From NCBI GenBank assembly GCA_947038745.1, contig CAMQXE010000006.1:1-14755 (forward strand): 14,755 nt of DNA, in the 5' to 3' direction. A program made the translations under genes and the position numbers. Shown here in pieces: positions 1-7,353 of this stretch (position 1 is its first letter; each line of letters starts with the position of its first letter). Origin of the DNA: an uncultured Propionibacteriaceae bacterium. GTDB taxonomy: Bacteria > Actinomycetota > Actinomycetes > Propionibacteriales > Propionibacteriaceae. The notes beneath the pieces are model-generated. The model was not told where the DNA came from. It did not search any database and was given only the letters and a program-made list of their open reading frames with translations.

Positions 1-1
1 A

Positions 2-190
2 GGTCTCCACAACGACAGTCGGAGTGGAGACCCTGCTCGCAATTCCAAGGGCAACAAGAGCCTGTACGGGTTTGCGAGCAAGGTCTCCACTCCGACTGTC
101 GTTGTTGATGACAAGGTAATGGATCTTTCCAAGCTCAAGACCAATGATCCAGCTTCTTTCATGGCAGCGGTGAAAGAAACTGCGAAGTAA
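2..190 (+). CDS. DsbA/thioredoxin-fold protein, C-terminal fragment (5' end missing)
   Basis: The frame is open from the window edge to the TAA at 188-190. The readable tail, LYGFASKVSTPTVVVDDKVM, aligns by eye with LYGAAKHIGSPTLVINGKVL near the C-terminus of the next gene, including the Thr-Pro of the cis-proline loop typical of thioredoxin-fold oxidoreductases. It is therefore the end of a tandem paralogue, probably an extracytoplasmic thiol-disulfide oxidoreductase; the CxxC part lies outside the window. The first about 14 codons (to base 42) do not resemble the paralogue and coincide with the left arm of a fold-back inverted repeat, so I suspect they are not genuine. A 12-bp hairpin follows the stop. 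Confidence 0.65.
   Translation, partial: GLHNDSRSGDPARNSKGNKSLYGFASKVSTPTVVVDDKVMDLSKLKTNDPASFMAAVKETAK
9..105. repeat. Near-perfect 34-bp inverted repeat at the window start
   Basis: Bases 9-42 are the reverse complement of 72-105 with one mismatch (33 against 81), separated by a 29-base spacer. The right arm lies in sequence that aligns with the DsbA paralogue; the left arm does not. Such a long fold-back inside coding sequence at the very edge of a contig is more likely an amplification or assembly chimera than a functional hairpin. Bases 2-10 and 24-32 form a further 9-bp inverted repeat. Confidence 0.8.
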
Positions 191-202
191 TTACTTCATC
201 TG

Positions 203-239
203 TGTGGCCCGTTCAGCAAAGAACGGGCCACATCTGTTT
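203..239 (+). terminator. Terminator hairpin after first dsbA-like gene
   Basis: A perfect 12-bp stem (203-214 with 221-232) and 6-base loop AGCAAA follow the stop codon by 12 bases. The downstream TCTGTTTC is only moderately T-rich, so termination is likely but not textbook. Confidence 0.7.
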
Positions 240-257
240 CCTGAAGCGGCGCACGGC

Positions 258-263
258 TAGGCT
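258..263 (+). promoter_or_regulatory. -10 box of leaderless dsbA-like gene
   Basis: TAGGCT lies 7 bases before the ATG at 271, so transcription should start at or next to the start codon. No Shine-Dalgarno sequence is visible. I see no good -35 hexamer at 16-18 bases upstream. The same hexamer and gap precede the epimerase gene at 13481. Confidence 0.5.
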
Positions 264-270
264 GTACCTC

Positions 271-984
271 ATGCGTAAGTCACTTCTTGCCGGTTTCCTG
301 GCCGCGACATTGCTTGTTGGCTGTTCAAGTGCCAGTAAGGATAATTCCCTTGCGAGCGCCGATGCTGCTGCCCCAGTTGTCACGAGTGCAAGCAACGGTT
401 CAGCAACAGTTACTGACGCCGGGGTTCAGCTCTACCCTGGTAAGGCTAAGGCCGATGCGCCAAAGGTCGTGATCTTTACCGATTTCCAGTGCCCAGTCTG
501 CAAGCAACTCGACAATTACTTTGGGGAGAAGCTTCTAGAGCTAGCCAAAAATGGCGACATCGAGTTACGCATGGTCACACTGACCTTCATGGATTCAAAG
601 CTGAAGAACACCGAATCCGAACAGGCCAGCATTGCTGCACTATGCACTATCGGATCAGGAAGCTATCCCGAGGCATATCAGACGATCTATAAGAACCAGC
701 CCAAGAATGAGGGAGACCCTTTTGATGGAGTCTTCCTTAACGAAGGCTTGCCCAAAGCACTCAATTTCACCGTTGAGCAGACCAGCGCTTACCAGAAGTG
801 TCGGGCTGATCGAGTCACATTGCCGCAGGTCACTGCCGTCGATAAGGCTGGCCAGCGCGAACTCTACGGCGCCGCCAAACACATTGGATCCCCAACCCTC
901 GTAATAAACGGCAAGGTGCTTGATAATAAGAAACTTTCGGTAGGGCCGGATGGTCTGCTCGAACTATTCCAGAGCATGAAGTAA
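271..984 (+). CDS. DsbA-family thioredoxin-fold lipoprotein
   Basis: This 237-residue protein is a probable extracytoplasmic thiol-disulfide oxidoreductase anchored to the membrane outer face. Residues 1-18 form a lipoprotein signal (MRKS, hydrophobic core, lipobox LVGC with Cys18 as lipidation site). An Ala/Ser-rich linker follows. The thioredoxin-like domain starts near residue 64 with VVIFTDFQCPVCKQL; the redox motif is C74-P-V-C77, and SPTLVING (Pro208) supplies the cis-proline loop. In the family such proteins form or rearrange disulfides in exported proteins. I chose the ATG at 271 rather than an upstream in-frame ATG at 202 because it opens directly with the signal peptide and sits 7 bases after a -10 box; the longer version would add 23 residues lying over the preceding terminator. 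It is a tandem paralogue of the gene ending at 190. Substrate is unknown. Confidence 0.85.
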   Translation: MRKSLLAGFLAATLLVGCSSASKDNSLASADAAAPVVTSASNGSATVTDAGVQLYPGKAKADAPKVVIFTDFQCPVCKQLDNYFGEKLLELAKNGDIELRMVTLTFMDSKLKNTESEQASIAALCTIGSGSYPEAYQTIYKNQPKNEGDPFDGVFLNEGLPKALNFTVEQTSAYQKCRADRVTLPQVTAVDKAGQRELYGAAKHIGSPTLVINGKVLDNKKLSVGPDGLLELFQSMK

Positions 985-995
985 ATCCATTGCTG

Positions 996-1035
996 AATGT
1001 GGGCGAGGCAAGCATAGGTTCGTCTCGCCCACATT
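996..1035 (+). terminator. Terminator-like hairpin between dsbA-like gene and valS
   Basis: A perfect 12-bp stem (996-1007 with 1024-1035) encloses a 16-base loop, 11 bases after the stop. The following sequence TATGTGTT is weakly T-rich. It separates the redox gene from valS, which has its own promoter just beyond. Confidence 0.65.
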
Positions 1036-1042
1036 TATGTGT

Positions 1043-1071
1043 TCGACCGTAACCGGCCAGACCTCTAGACT
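1043..1071 (+). promoter_or_regulatory. valS leaderless promoter
   Basis: A -35-like TCGACC at 1043-1048, 17-base spacer and -10 TAGACT at 1066-1071 place the transcription start on or beside the ATG at 1078, 6 bases after the -10. There is no room for a ribosome binding site. Confidence 0.6.
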
Positions 1072-1077
1072 TAACCC

Positions 1078-3636
1078 ATGACTGATGCACTCCAGGTGCC
1101 GGAAAAGCCGGCTCTCGAAGGACTTGAAAACAAGTGGGCACGCCAGTGGGCAGATGACAAGACCTACGCCTTTGTACGCCCGGAGTCGCGCGAACAGGTT
1201 TTCTCCATCGACACCCCACCGCCCACAGTGTCAGGGTCACTGCACGTCGGCCATGTCTTCTCCTATACCCATACTGATGTCATTGCGCGCTACCAGCGCA
1301 TGACCGGCAAGCAGGTGTTCTACCCCATGGGCTGGGACGATAACGGCTTGCCCACCGAGCGTCGTGTGCAGAACTTCTACGGAGTGCGTTGCGATCCGTC
1401 GATCCCCTACGATCCAGATTTCACGCCTCCGGCTAAGCCAGACCCCAAGAAGCAGATCCCGATTAGCCGGCGTAACTTTGTTCAGTTGTGCTTGGAATTG
1501 ACCAAGGTTGATGAGCAAATCTTTGAAGATCTCTGGCGCCGCGTTGGTCTGTCAGTGGATTGGGACATGCTCTATTCAACAATTGCACCAGACACCCAGC
1601 GCATCGCCCAGCTCGCGTTCAGCCGCAACTACGCCCGCAGCGAGGCATACCTCTCTGAGGCTCCGACGATGTGGGATGTCACGTTCCAGACTGCTGTTGC
1701 CCAGGCTGAGCTAGAGGCTCGCGAGTACCCAGGCGCCTACCACCGCATCGCTTTCCACCGCCCAGACGGCGAACCGATCTACATTGAAACCACCCGTCCT
1801 GAGTTGCTGCCAGCAGTCTGCTGCCTCATCGCACACCCAGATGACGAGCGCTACCAGCACCTATTTGGCACCACCGTGACCTCGCCGCTGTTCAAGACCG
1901 AGATCCCGGTGCTGGCCCATCCTGCCGCCGAGATCGACAAAGGCGCTGGCATCGCCATGTGCTGTACTTTTGGTGATCTCACTGACGTGATCTGGTGGCG
2001 TGAGCTGCAACTTCCGATGCGAGTGATCATTGCCCGCGACGGACGCATTGTCCGAGAGATGCCAGACTGGATCACCAATCAAGAGATCTGGGATGAGATC
2101 GCTGGCAAGACCACCTTCTCTGCGCGTGAAGCCCTCGTGACCCGTTTGCGTGAGTCCGGCGATATGGATGGTGAGCCCAAGCCCACCCAGCGCATGGCAA
2201 ACTTCTATGAGAAGGGCGACAAGCCGCTAGAAATCGTCTCAACGCGCCAGTGGTACATCTCTAATGGTGGCCGCGACGAAGAGCTCAAGTCCCAGCTCAT
2301 CAAGCGTGGCGACGAAATCACATTCGTACCCGAACATATGAAGCACCGCTACAGTAACTGGGTTGAAGGCCTCAACGGCGACTGGCTGATCTCGCGCCAA
2401 CGCTTCTTTGGAGTACCGTTCCCGGTCTGGTACCCGACCAACGCCGATGGCGAGCCGGACTACAGCTCCCCTATCATTGCCGACGAAGCCTCACTTCCGG
2501 TCGATCCATCAACCGACGTACCGGCTGGTTACACGGAGGAACAACGCAACCAGCCCAATGGCTTCATTGCTGACCCAGATGTTATGGATACCTGGGCGAC
2601 ATCGTCGCTTACGCCGGAGTTGGCCTGTGGTTGGGAACGCGATGAGGAACTGTTTAACCTCACTTTCCCGATGGATATTGCCCCGCAGGCACATGACATC
2701 ATCCGCACGTGGCTATTCTCGCGCGTCGTGCGCGCGAATGCCGAGTTCGGTTCCGTGCCGTGGAAGCGGGCAACGATCTCTGGCTTTGTGGTAGACCCTG
2801 ACCGCAAGAAGATGAGTAAGTCCAAAGGCAACGTCGTTGTCCCGACCGAGATCCTCGATAAGTTTGGCGCCGATGCAGTGCGCTGGCGCGCCGCTATGGC
2901 CCGTCCGGGTATGGATTCGCCCTTCGATGAGACTCAGATGAAGGTTGGCCGTCGGCTCGCGATGAAGATCCTCAACGCAAGCAAGTTTGCGTTGGGCTTT
3001 GGCCCTATCCCTGTCGGTGGCGCGTCAGCAATTACTGAGGCCATCGATAAGGCGATGCTTGCCGAGCTTAAAACCGTGGTGCAGTCAGCAACTGATTCCT
3101 TCGAGAAGTACGACTACACCGGTGCTCTTGAGCACGCTGAGCAGTTCTTCTGGACCTTCTGCGATGACTACATTGAGATCGTCAAGGAGCGCGCGCATGG
3201 TGCCCAAGGGGAGCCTGCCGCGGCTTCTGCTCGGGCAGCGCTAGCTCTTGCGCTCAAGATTCAGTTGCGCTTGTTCGCTCCGTTCATGCCATTCGTCACG
3301 GAAGAGGTCTGGTCCTGGTGGCAGTCCGGCTCAATCCATCATGCACAGTGGCCAACGACCAGCGAACTCCCTGATGCTGGCGATCCCGCCATCTATGCAG
3401 CCGTTTCGGCTGCTCTGATTGGTATCCGTGGCGCTAAATCGACGGCTAAGGCCTCAATGAAGACCGCCGTGGCGAAGGCCACCATCAGCGGGACACGCGA
3501 GGTGCTTGATCGCGTGCAGTCTGCTGAGTCTGATTACCGTGCGGTGAGCCGGATCACGGGCGAGATTGAGTATGTCACTGCGGATACCGAGCTCAGCGTG
3601 AGCTGTGAGCTAGTACCTGCCGAGAACGCTCAGTAG
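1078..3636 (+). CDS. valS: Valyl-tRNA synthetase, archaeal-like type
   Basis: An 852-residue class I cytoplasmic aminoacyl-tRNA synthetase that charges tRNA-Val with valine. The HIGH motif appears as HVGH at 56-59 and KMSKS at 578-582. The CP1 editing domain, which hydrolyses mischarged Thr-tRNA, is marked by ETTRP at 237-241 and the [12 protein letters not shown] segment. The Rossmann fold carries [10 protein letters not shown] at 85-94, as I recall from archaeal ValRS and not the GTDHAGIATQ form of most bacterial enzymes. The protein ends soon after the anticodon-binding domain, with no long C-terminal coiled-coil arm; both traits fit the archaeal-like subgroup found in some bacteria. The start is fixed by the promoter 6 bases upstream. 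Its TAG stop shares a base with the next gene's GTG, so the two are probably cotranscribed and translationally coupled. Confidence 0.95.
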   Translation: MTDALQVPEKPALEGLENKWARQWADDKTYAFVRPESREQVFSIDTPPPTVSGSLHVGHVFSYTHTDVIARYQRMTGKQVFYPMGWDDNGLPTERRVQNFYGVRCDPSIPYDPDFTPPAKPDPKKQIPISRRNFVQLCLELTKVDEQIFEDLWRRVGLSVDWDMLYSTIAPDTQRIAQLAFSRNYARSEAYLSEAPTMWDVTFQTAVAQAELEAREYPGAYHRIAFHRPDGEPIYIETTRPELLPAVCCLIAHPDDERYQHLFGTTVTSPLFKTEIPVLAHPAAEIDKGAGIAMCCTFGDLTDVIWWRELQLPMRVIIARDGRIVREMPDWITNQEIWDEIAGKTTFSAREALVTRLRESGDMDGEPKPTQRMANFYEKGDKPLEIVSTRQWYISNGGRDEELKSQLIKRGDEITFVPEHMKHRYSNWVEGLNGDWLISRQRFFGVPFPVWYPTNADGEPDYSSPIIADEASLPVDPSTDVPAGYTEEQRNQPNGFIADPDVMDTWATSSLTPELACGWERDEELFNLTFPMDIAPQAHDIIRTWLFSRVVRANAEFGSVPWKRATISGFVVDPDRKKMSKSKGNVVVPTEILDKFGADAVRWRAAMARPGMDSPFDETQMKVGRRLAMKILNASKFALGFGPIPVGGASAITEAIDKAMLAELKTVVQSATDSFEKYDYTGALEHAEQFFWTFCDDYIEIVKERAHGAQGEPAAASARAALALALKIQLRLFAPFMPFVTEEVWSWWQSGSIHHAQWPTTSELPDAGDPAIYAAVSAALIGIRGAKSTAKASMKTAVAKATISGTREVLDRVQSAESDYRAVSRITGEIEYVTADTELSVSCELVPAENAQ

Positions 3637-4457
3637 TGATCACAGCATCTGCTGACGGTTCGTCGCTGTCGAATCCTGGGCCTGCCGGGTGGGCCTGGTA
3701 CGTTGATGAAACGTGCTGGGCTGCCGGCGGCTGGAAGCATGGGACGAACAACATGGGTGAGCTCATGGCTGTGCTCAATCTGTTACAACAGACTGCTCAC
3801 ATGAACGAGCCGCTACATATCCTGTGTGATTCGCAGTATGCGATCAATGCCTGCACCACCTGGATGCCTGGCTGGAAGCGCAAAGGCTGGAAGAAATCCG
3901 ACGGTAAGCCGATTCTCAACTTGGAGTTAGTTCAGGAACTTGATCGGGCTCTGACAAGACGCCAGGTGAGCTTTGAGTGGGTCAAGGGCCATGCCGGGCA
4001 TCCACTCAATGAGGCTGCCGACACTCGAGCTCGCGCTGCTGCCACTGCTTATCGTGATGGCACTGTAGTTCCTGAAGGGCCAGGGTTCGCAGACTCGTCG
4101 GTGGGATCGGTGAGTATGGCGGTTAGCCCCAGCACTCGTGAAGAAGAGCCTGATCTTTTCAGCGTTCCAGTTGATCTTGACACCTTCGTCATTCGTCTAG
4201 ATGTCCCAGATGATTGCCCATCTCCAGTTGCTGCTCTCAATGAGCACATTCACTACCTCAGCCAATTGGATCGTTCAGGGTTGCTGGTCCTGGCAGGCTC
4301 TATCGTCGATGCGGCAGAACCTTATGAGTTGGTGATTATCCGCGCTGAATCACTTGCTGGAGCACGAGCTATAGCGGCCCGCAATCCTTGTGTGGCCCAA
4401 GGCCTACGCACTGCTGATGTTGGCCGGTACCATTCCCTCACCAATGATTGTGAATAA
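3636..4457 (+). CDS. Ribonuclease HI with C-terminal YCII-like domain
   Basis: A 273-residue protein starting at GTG 3636, which overlaps the valS stop by one base (TAGTG). Residues 1-135 are an RNase HI domain that cuts the RNA strand of RNA-DNA hybrids: ADGSS gives Asp7, GELMA gives Glu42, CDSQYAIN gives Asp65, and the tail KGHAGHPLNEAAD gives His119 and Asp129, so the full catalytic set is present. Residues 136-178 are a low-complexity linker. Residues 180-273 resemble the YCII ferredoxin-like fold: LNEHIHYLSQLDRSGLLVLAG, then a strand, a helix (SLAGARAIAARNPCVAQGL) and a final strand. That pattern is typical of YciI-like proteins, but I see it only by eye. The role of the second domain is unknown; an accessory or regulatory function would be inference. 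Coupling to valS suggests constitutive housekeeping expression. Confidence 0.88.
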   Translation: MITASADGSSLSNPGPAGWAWYVDETCWAAGGWKHGTNNMGELMAVLNLLQQTAHMNEPLHILCDSQYAINACTTWMPGWKRKGWKKSDGKPILNLELVQELDRALTRRQVSFEWVKGHAGHPLNEAADTRARAAATAYRDGTVVPEGPGFADSSVGSVSMAVSPSTREEEPDLFSVPVDLDTFVIRLDVPDDCPSPVAALNEHIHYLSQLDRSGLLVLAGSIVDAAEPYELVIIRAESLAGARAIAARNPCVAQGLRTADVGRYHSLTNDCE

Positions 4458-4490
4458 GAGTTCGCAGTCAGACTCTTATTCACAATCATC
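4443..4490. terminator. Bidirectional terminator overlapping the RNase H stop codon
   Basis: A perfect 17-bp stem (4444-4460 with 4473-4489) extends by one T-A pair to leave a 10-base loop. The stem contains the RNase H stop TAA (4455-4457) and ends 5 bases before the stop of the convergent gene at 4495. It is symmetric, so it can act for both strands; the stem is AT-rich and lacks a clear T-run. Confidence 0.7.
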
Positions 4491-4494
4491 ACGC

Positions 4495-5316
4495 TTACTG
4501 CGTTGTTCGTATCCCGCGACGTAGCATCGCCTCATACCGCTCAATGAGGTTATCGAGCTTGTCGAGCGGGTAATGATCTGTGAGGCGCACTGGCTCAGCA
4601 GCATTGAGCGCCCCCATGACAGCAAACTGAAGCCGAGCCAATTTCTCTTGCAGCCCCTCTTCTCCAATCGTCCCCATCAGTCCTGGACCTTCAAGGGCTA
4701 GGCCCCGCAGCATCGGATCGAGCTGTTCTCGCAACTGTGCTGTGGAATAACTACCTTGCCAGAACTGTCGCAGCATCTTCCGGTAGATCGGGAAGACTTT
4801 TTCCACGGTATCCCAGTGCCGCTCATCAACATCGAGCAGCGGGGTTGCATCGCCCTTCTCTAGCCAGCCAAGACACACTTTCGGATGACGTAGCTGGGTG
4901 ATCAATTCTGCATCAGTCCATTGCCAACCAGTCTCTGTCTCACGCTCGAATCGAATATTCTCGACGTTCCAGCGCTGCCCATCATGTCCATGAATAACAA
5001 CCGCATGACTATGCCCGGCCATCACAATTCCTGCCATCGCAGGCTTACCAAACGTGCGCAGAATATCTGGCGCTTGCTCAGGATCGACAAGATCTCCGCA
5101 CATTGAGTAGCCATAGTCTCTGGTTGCCAGATTGAGGTAGGCGTTATCAGCCAACTGCGAACCTGTAACGGGCAATTCCCCACGCATCTCCCACAGATAG
5201 GGAATACGAGTAAGACGAGCAACATCACAGTCCCGGACGCCAGTGATGCCAGCAAGCTCAAGTAACGTTGCCGCAGCGGCAAATGCACATGACTCGGGGA
5301 AGGAACGAAAGACCAT
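4495..5316 (-). CDS. Uncharacterised protein, possible C39/papain-like fold
   Basis: A 273-residue protein I do not recognise by name. The N-terminal half has the layout of a C39/papain-like cysteine peptidase or acyltransferase: ESCAFAAAATLLELAGI puts Cys10 at the head of a helix, SHAVVIHGHDG puts His104 on a strand, and NVEN supplies a candidate third residue (Asn117 or Asn120). The GELPVTG and YGYSMCGDL segments lie between. Residues 160-273 are helical and charged, without recognisable motifs. There is no signal peptide or membrane segment, so it is probably cytoplasmic. The start is supported by a -10 TATCAT 6 bases upstream of the ATG. It is convergent with the RNase H gene and divergent from the membrane protein gene at 5358. 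The enzymatic reading is inference and the family needs a structure-based search. Confidence 0.8.
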   Translation of the reverse strand: MVFRSFPESCAFAAAATLLELAGITGVRDCDVARLTRIPYLWEMRGELPVTGSQLADNAYLNLATRDYGYSMCGDLVDPEQAPDILRTFGKPAMAGIVMAGHSHAVVIHGHDGQRWNVENIRFERETETGWQWTDAELITQLRHPKVCLGWLEKGDATPLLDVDERHWDTVEKVFPIYRKMLRQFWQGSYSTAQLREQLDPMLRGLALEGPGLMGTIGEEGLQEKLARLQFAVMGALNAAEPVRLTDHYPLDKLDNLIERYEAMLRRGIRTTQ

Positions 5317-5322
5317 AGAACG

Positions 5323-5351
5323 ATGATAGTGCCAGGCTATCGCGATAGCAT
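5323..5351. promoter_or_regulatory. Interlocked divergent leaderless promoters with palindrome
   Basis: Minus strand: -10 TATCAT (5323-5328) lies 6 bases before the ATG at 5316. Plus strand: -10 TAGCAT (5346-5351) lies 6 bases before the ATG at 5358. The two hexamers are exactly 17 bases apart, so each occupies the -35 position of the other (ATGATA for plus, 4 of 6 to TTGACA; ATGCTA for minus, 3 of 6). A perfect 14-bp palindrome GCTATCGCGATAGC (5336-5349) fills the spacer and overlaps the plus -10, a plausible operator. Confidence 0.55.
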
Positions 5352-5357
5352 CTAGTT

Positions 5358-5981
5358 ATGAGTACAGCATCATGGCAGCCAAGCCCGCCCCAGACACCGA
5401 AACGACGTCGCGGCGATCTAGTTGTCCTTGCGGTTCTCATTGTTGCTGCGCTCATCGCAGGATTACTGCTGTGGTGGTTTCTTTCTCCATCAGATAAACC
5501 AGCAAAGAAACCATCTACCGCTACAAACACTATGACGAGCACTTCAACGACTTCGTCTCCAGCTACCACAACATCAACCCATGCAGTTACTACTACCCGG
5601 ACCGAGACTGTCACGGTCCCAGTAGCAGTCCCCACGCCGACACTAGAACTCCCAAGAAAACCTGATAGTTCTATCGCCCAGCAAAATACCGTCGGTAGTT
5701 CCTATATCACTTCTGCTCCACCTGGAACCTCGATCATCGTCATTGCTTCACTGCCAAAGAGCGATGTTTCCCGCGGCTCGGCTCTAGTCCAGGCTAGCGA
5801 GCTAACGACGAACGCAGCGCTGACATTCCACGTCGTTGATTCCGACACCGTGGGTGGTCTAAATCCTGGCTACTACGCTATATCGGCTTTTGTACCCATC
5901 GACGCTACTGCTGAATCTACATGTGCCATGATCGGCCGCCCCCTTGGTGGCACTTGCTACGGCAGGATAATCGGGCGCTAG
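5358..5981 (+). CDS. Membrane-anchored Ser/Thr-rich protein with SPOR-like extracytoplasmic domain
   Basis: A 207-residue single-pass membrane protein. Residues 1-20 are Pro-rich and basic (PKRRRGD) and should stay inside; 21-42 is one hydrophobic helix; 52-83 is a Ser/Thr-rich stalk suited to spanning the cell wall. Residues 115-207 form a compact outer domain: GTSIIVIASLPKSD, then a helix, FHVVDSDTVGGLNPGYYAISAFV, and Cys189 and Cys200 that may form a disulfide. This order resembles SPOR-like repeats attached to actinobacterial wall proteins and Ser/Thr kinases, recognised by eye only. Expression is probably leaderless from the shared divergent promoter. Its stop lies in a CTAG that also holds the stop of the convergent acetyltransferase. 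A cell-envelope role is inference. Confidence 0.8.
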   Translation: MSTASWQPSPPQTPKRRRGDLVVLAVLIVAALIAGLLLWWFLSPSDKPAKKPSTATNTMTSTSTTSSPATTTSTHAVTTTRTETVTVPVAVPTPTLELPRKPDSSIAQQNTVGSSYITSAPPGTSIIVIASLPKSDVSRGSALVQASELTTNAALTFHVVDSDTVGGLNPGYYAISAFVPIDATAESTCAMIGRPLGGTCYGRIIGR

Positions 5982-6481
5982 CCTGCGTGATCGGCGAAGT
6001 AGTAGTCCAATGACTGGAATGGACCGCCTTCTTCTTCGAGTCTAGGACGAACCCACCCTTGCTTCTCATACATCGCCAGTGCCATTCGTGTCGAGTGCAT
6101 ACTTGCCCGATACGCGTGCTGCTTGCGGCACCATGCTAAGCACAGATCCATCATCTGCGTTGCAAGGTACTGACCGCGATAATCAGCTTCAACATAGAGA
6201 TCCCCCAGATAGGCTGATACCCCACTCCAATCTGGACCAGGCAAGGCCTTATGCACTGAGGCAGACATACATGCAACAGGTACTGCACCGTCATAAGCAA
6301 CTAGATAGTAGTACGTATCCAAGACCACAAGTTCACGTATCCGAGTATGCAACTGCTCGGGGTAATCCGGTGCTTGAGCCAGATAGTTAGGGTCATCAAA
6401 CCACGTCGCCACAAGCTTGGTCTTTAATCCAGCAATAGCTTCGACATCAGCGATAGTTGCTTCTCGAATAGTCACTGGCAT
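5978..6481 (-). CDS. GNAT-family N-acetyltransferase
   Basis: A 167-residue protein with GNAT architecture: an N-terminal TIREATIADVEAIAGLK strand-helix opening, a central strand block, acetyl-CoA binding motif A as YLGDLYVEADYRGQYLATQMM (residues 91-111), and a C-terminal MALAMYEKQGW segment. In the pyrophosphate loop the usual second glycine (R-G-x-G-x-G/A) is Tyr105 (RGQYLA), which may weaken or alter cofactor binding. The family transfers acetyl groups to amines of small molecules or proteins; the substrate cannot be read here. A -10 TAAACT lies 6 bases before the ATG, so it is probably leaderless. Its stop overlaps the convergent upstream gene's stop by four bases. Confidence 0.85.
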   Translation of the reverse strand: MPVTIREATIADVEAIAGLKTKLVATWFDDPNYLAQAPDYPEQLHTRIRELVVLDTYYYLVAYDGAVPVACMSASVHKALPGPDWSGVSAYLGDLYVEADYRGQYLATQMMDLCLAWCRKQHAYRASMHSTRMALAMYEKQGWVRPRLEEEGGPFQSLDYYFADHAG

Positions 6482-6487
6482 GTCATC

Positions 6488-6493
6488 AGTTTA
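6488..6493 (-). promoter_or_regulatory. -10 box of leaderless GNAT gene
   Basis: On the minus strand TAAACT lies 6 bases upstream of the ATG at 6481. No convincing -35 was found at 17-18 bases. No Shine-Dalgarno sequence fits in the gap. Confidence 0.5.
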
Positions 6494-6518
6494 CGACTTC
6501 CGATTCAGCACTTACCAG

Positions 6519-6547
6519 TTGCCCAGCAAGCAGTGATTACGTAAAGT
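6519..6547 (+). promoter_or_regulatory. Promoter of ABC exporter operon
   Basis: A -35-like TTGCCC (6519-6524), 17-base spacer and -10 TAAAGT (6542-6547) lie 8 bases before the ATG at 6556, again predicting a leaderless or nearly leaderless message. The 8-bp palindrome TTACGTAA (6537-6544) overlaps the -10. Confidence 0.55.
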
Positions 6548-6555
6548 AGATCGTT

Positions 6556-7353
6556 ATGCGCGCTTACTGGGAACTCACGAAGGCTGGCTTTCGCCGGTAT
6601 TCGAGTTACCACGCCGCATTAGTATCGAGTATCTTCACAAACTCTATCTTTGGCCTTGTCCGAGCCTCATTACTCCTCACTGCTATCGCCACCGCAGGCC
6701 ATAGCATTGGTGGTTATTCGGCCCGCCAAGCAGCCACCTATGTTTGGCTCGGTCAAGGCCTGATTGGTGCTCTTGATATCTGGGGTTCATCGGTCATCAT
6801 CGGTGATCGCATCAAATCTGGCGATATTGCCGTAGATTTCTCTCGGCCACTGTCCATCGTGGGTGCAGCTCATGCGACGAACTTTGGACGCGCCGCATTT
6901 GAACTTCTCCCTCGCTTACTACCGATGCTTATCATCGGTGGGATCTTTACCGATCTCTGGTTCCCCACCCAAGTAATGCCTTATCTGTTAGGGATTATCT
7001 CGCTGCCTCTTGCTGCTGCGCTGTGCTACACCTTCTACTTCTGTCTGGCATTGACAGCACTATGGACCATAGAGAACCGTGGTTTCATCGTCGTTGGTAT
7101 GGTGATTCAGCAGATCTTGTGTGGTTTCGTTGTCCCAGTCTCATGGTTCCCTGATTGGCTTTACCACATCGCACATTTCAGCCCGTTCCCCTCCATGTTC
7201 CAAACCACTACTGATATTTTTACTGGCCAGATAGCTGGAGCCCAAGCAGCACAAGCCGTCAGCGCTCAGGCGCTATGGCTATTAGTGCTCACTATCTTCA
7301 CCGTCGTAGTCCTAGAACGTGGACGCACCAAAGTGGTGATTCAAGGTGGCTAA
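6556..7353 (+). CDS. ABC-2 type exporter permease (first subunit)
   Basis: A 265-residue integral membrane protein with about six hydrophobic segments, for example around residues 22-45, 110-130, 138-165, 174-195 and 236-252. The N-terminus WELTKAGFRRYSSYHAALVSSIFTN and the central GDRIKSGDIAVDFSRPLSIV segment are typical of the ABC2_membrane_6 family (COG4587 type). This family forms heterodimers with a second, related permease, which follows immediately and overlaps by 8 bases. The pair should form the channel driven by the ATPase encoded third. Substrates of these systems are largely unassigned. The first gene of the operon appears leaderless. Confidence 0.88.
   Translation: MRAYWELTKAGFRRYSSYHAALVSSIFTNSIFGLVRASLLLTAIATAGHSIGGYSARQAATYVWLGQGLIGALDIWGSSVIIGDRIKSGDIAVDFSRPLSIVGAAHATNFGRAAFELLPRLLPMLIIGGIFTDLWFPTQVMPYLLGIISLPLAAALCYTFYFCLALTALWTIENRGFIVVGMVIQQILCGFVVPVSWFPDWLYHIAHFSPFPSMFQTTTDIFTGQIAGAQAAQAVSAQALWLLVLTIFTVVVLERGRTKVVIQGG

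Noticed and set aside
2..105. Repeated GGTCTC/GAGACC sites near the start as a possible engineered cassette boundary
   Set aside because: The three sites are explained by the fold-back repeat and lie in plausible native coding sequence; no vector sequence follows.
202..270. N-terminal extension of the lipoprotein gene
   Set aside because: It starts within the preceding terminator hairpin and would bury the signal peptide; the ATG at 271 has a -10 box and an immediate signal sequence.
2408..2794. 128-codon plus-strand frame within valS
   Set aside because: Out-of-frame inside a well-supported synthetase gene; no independent start signal.
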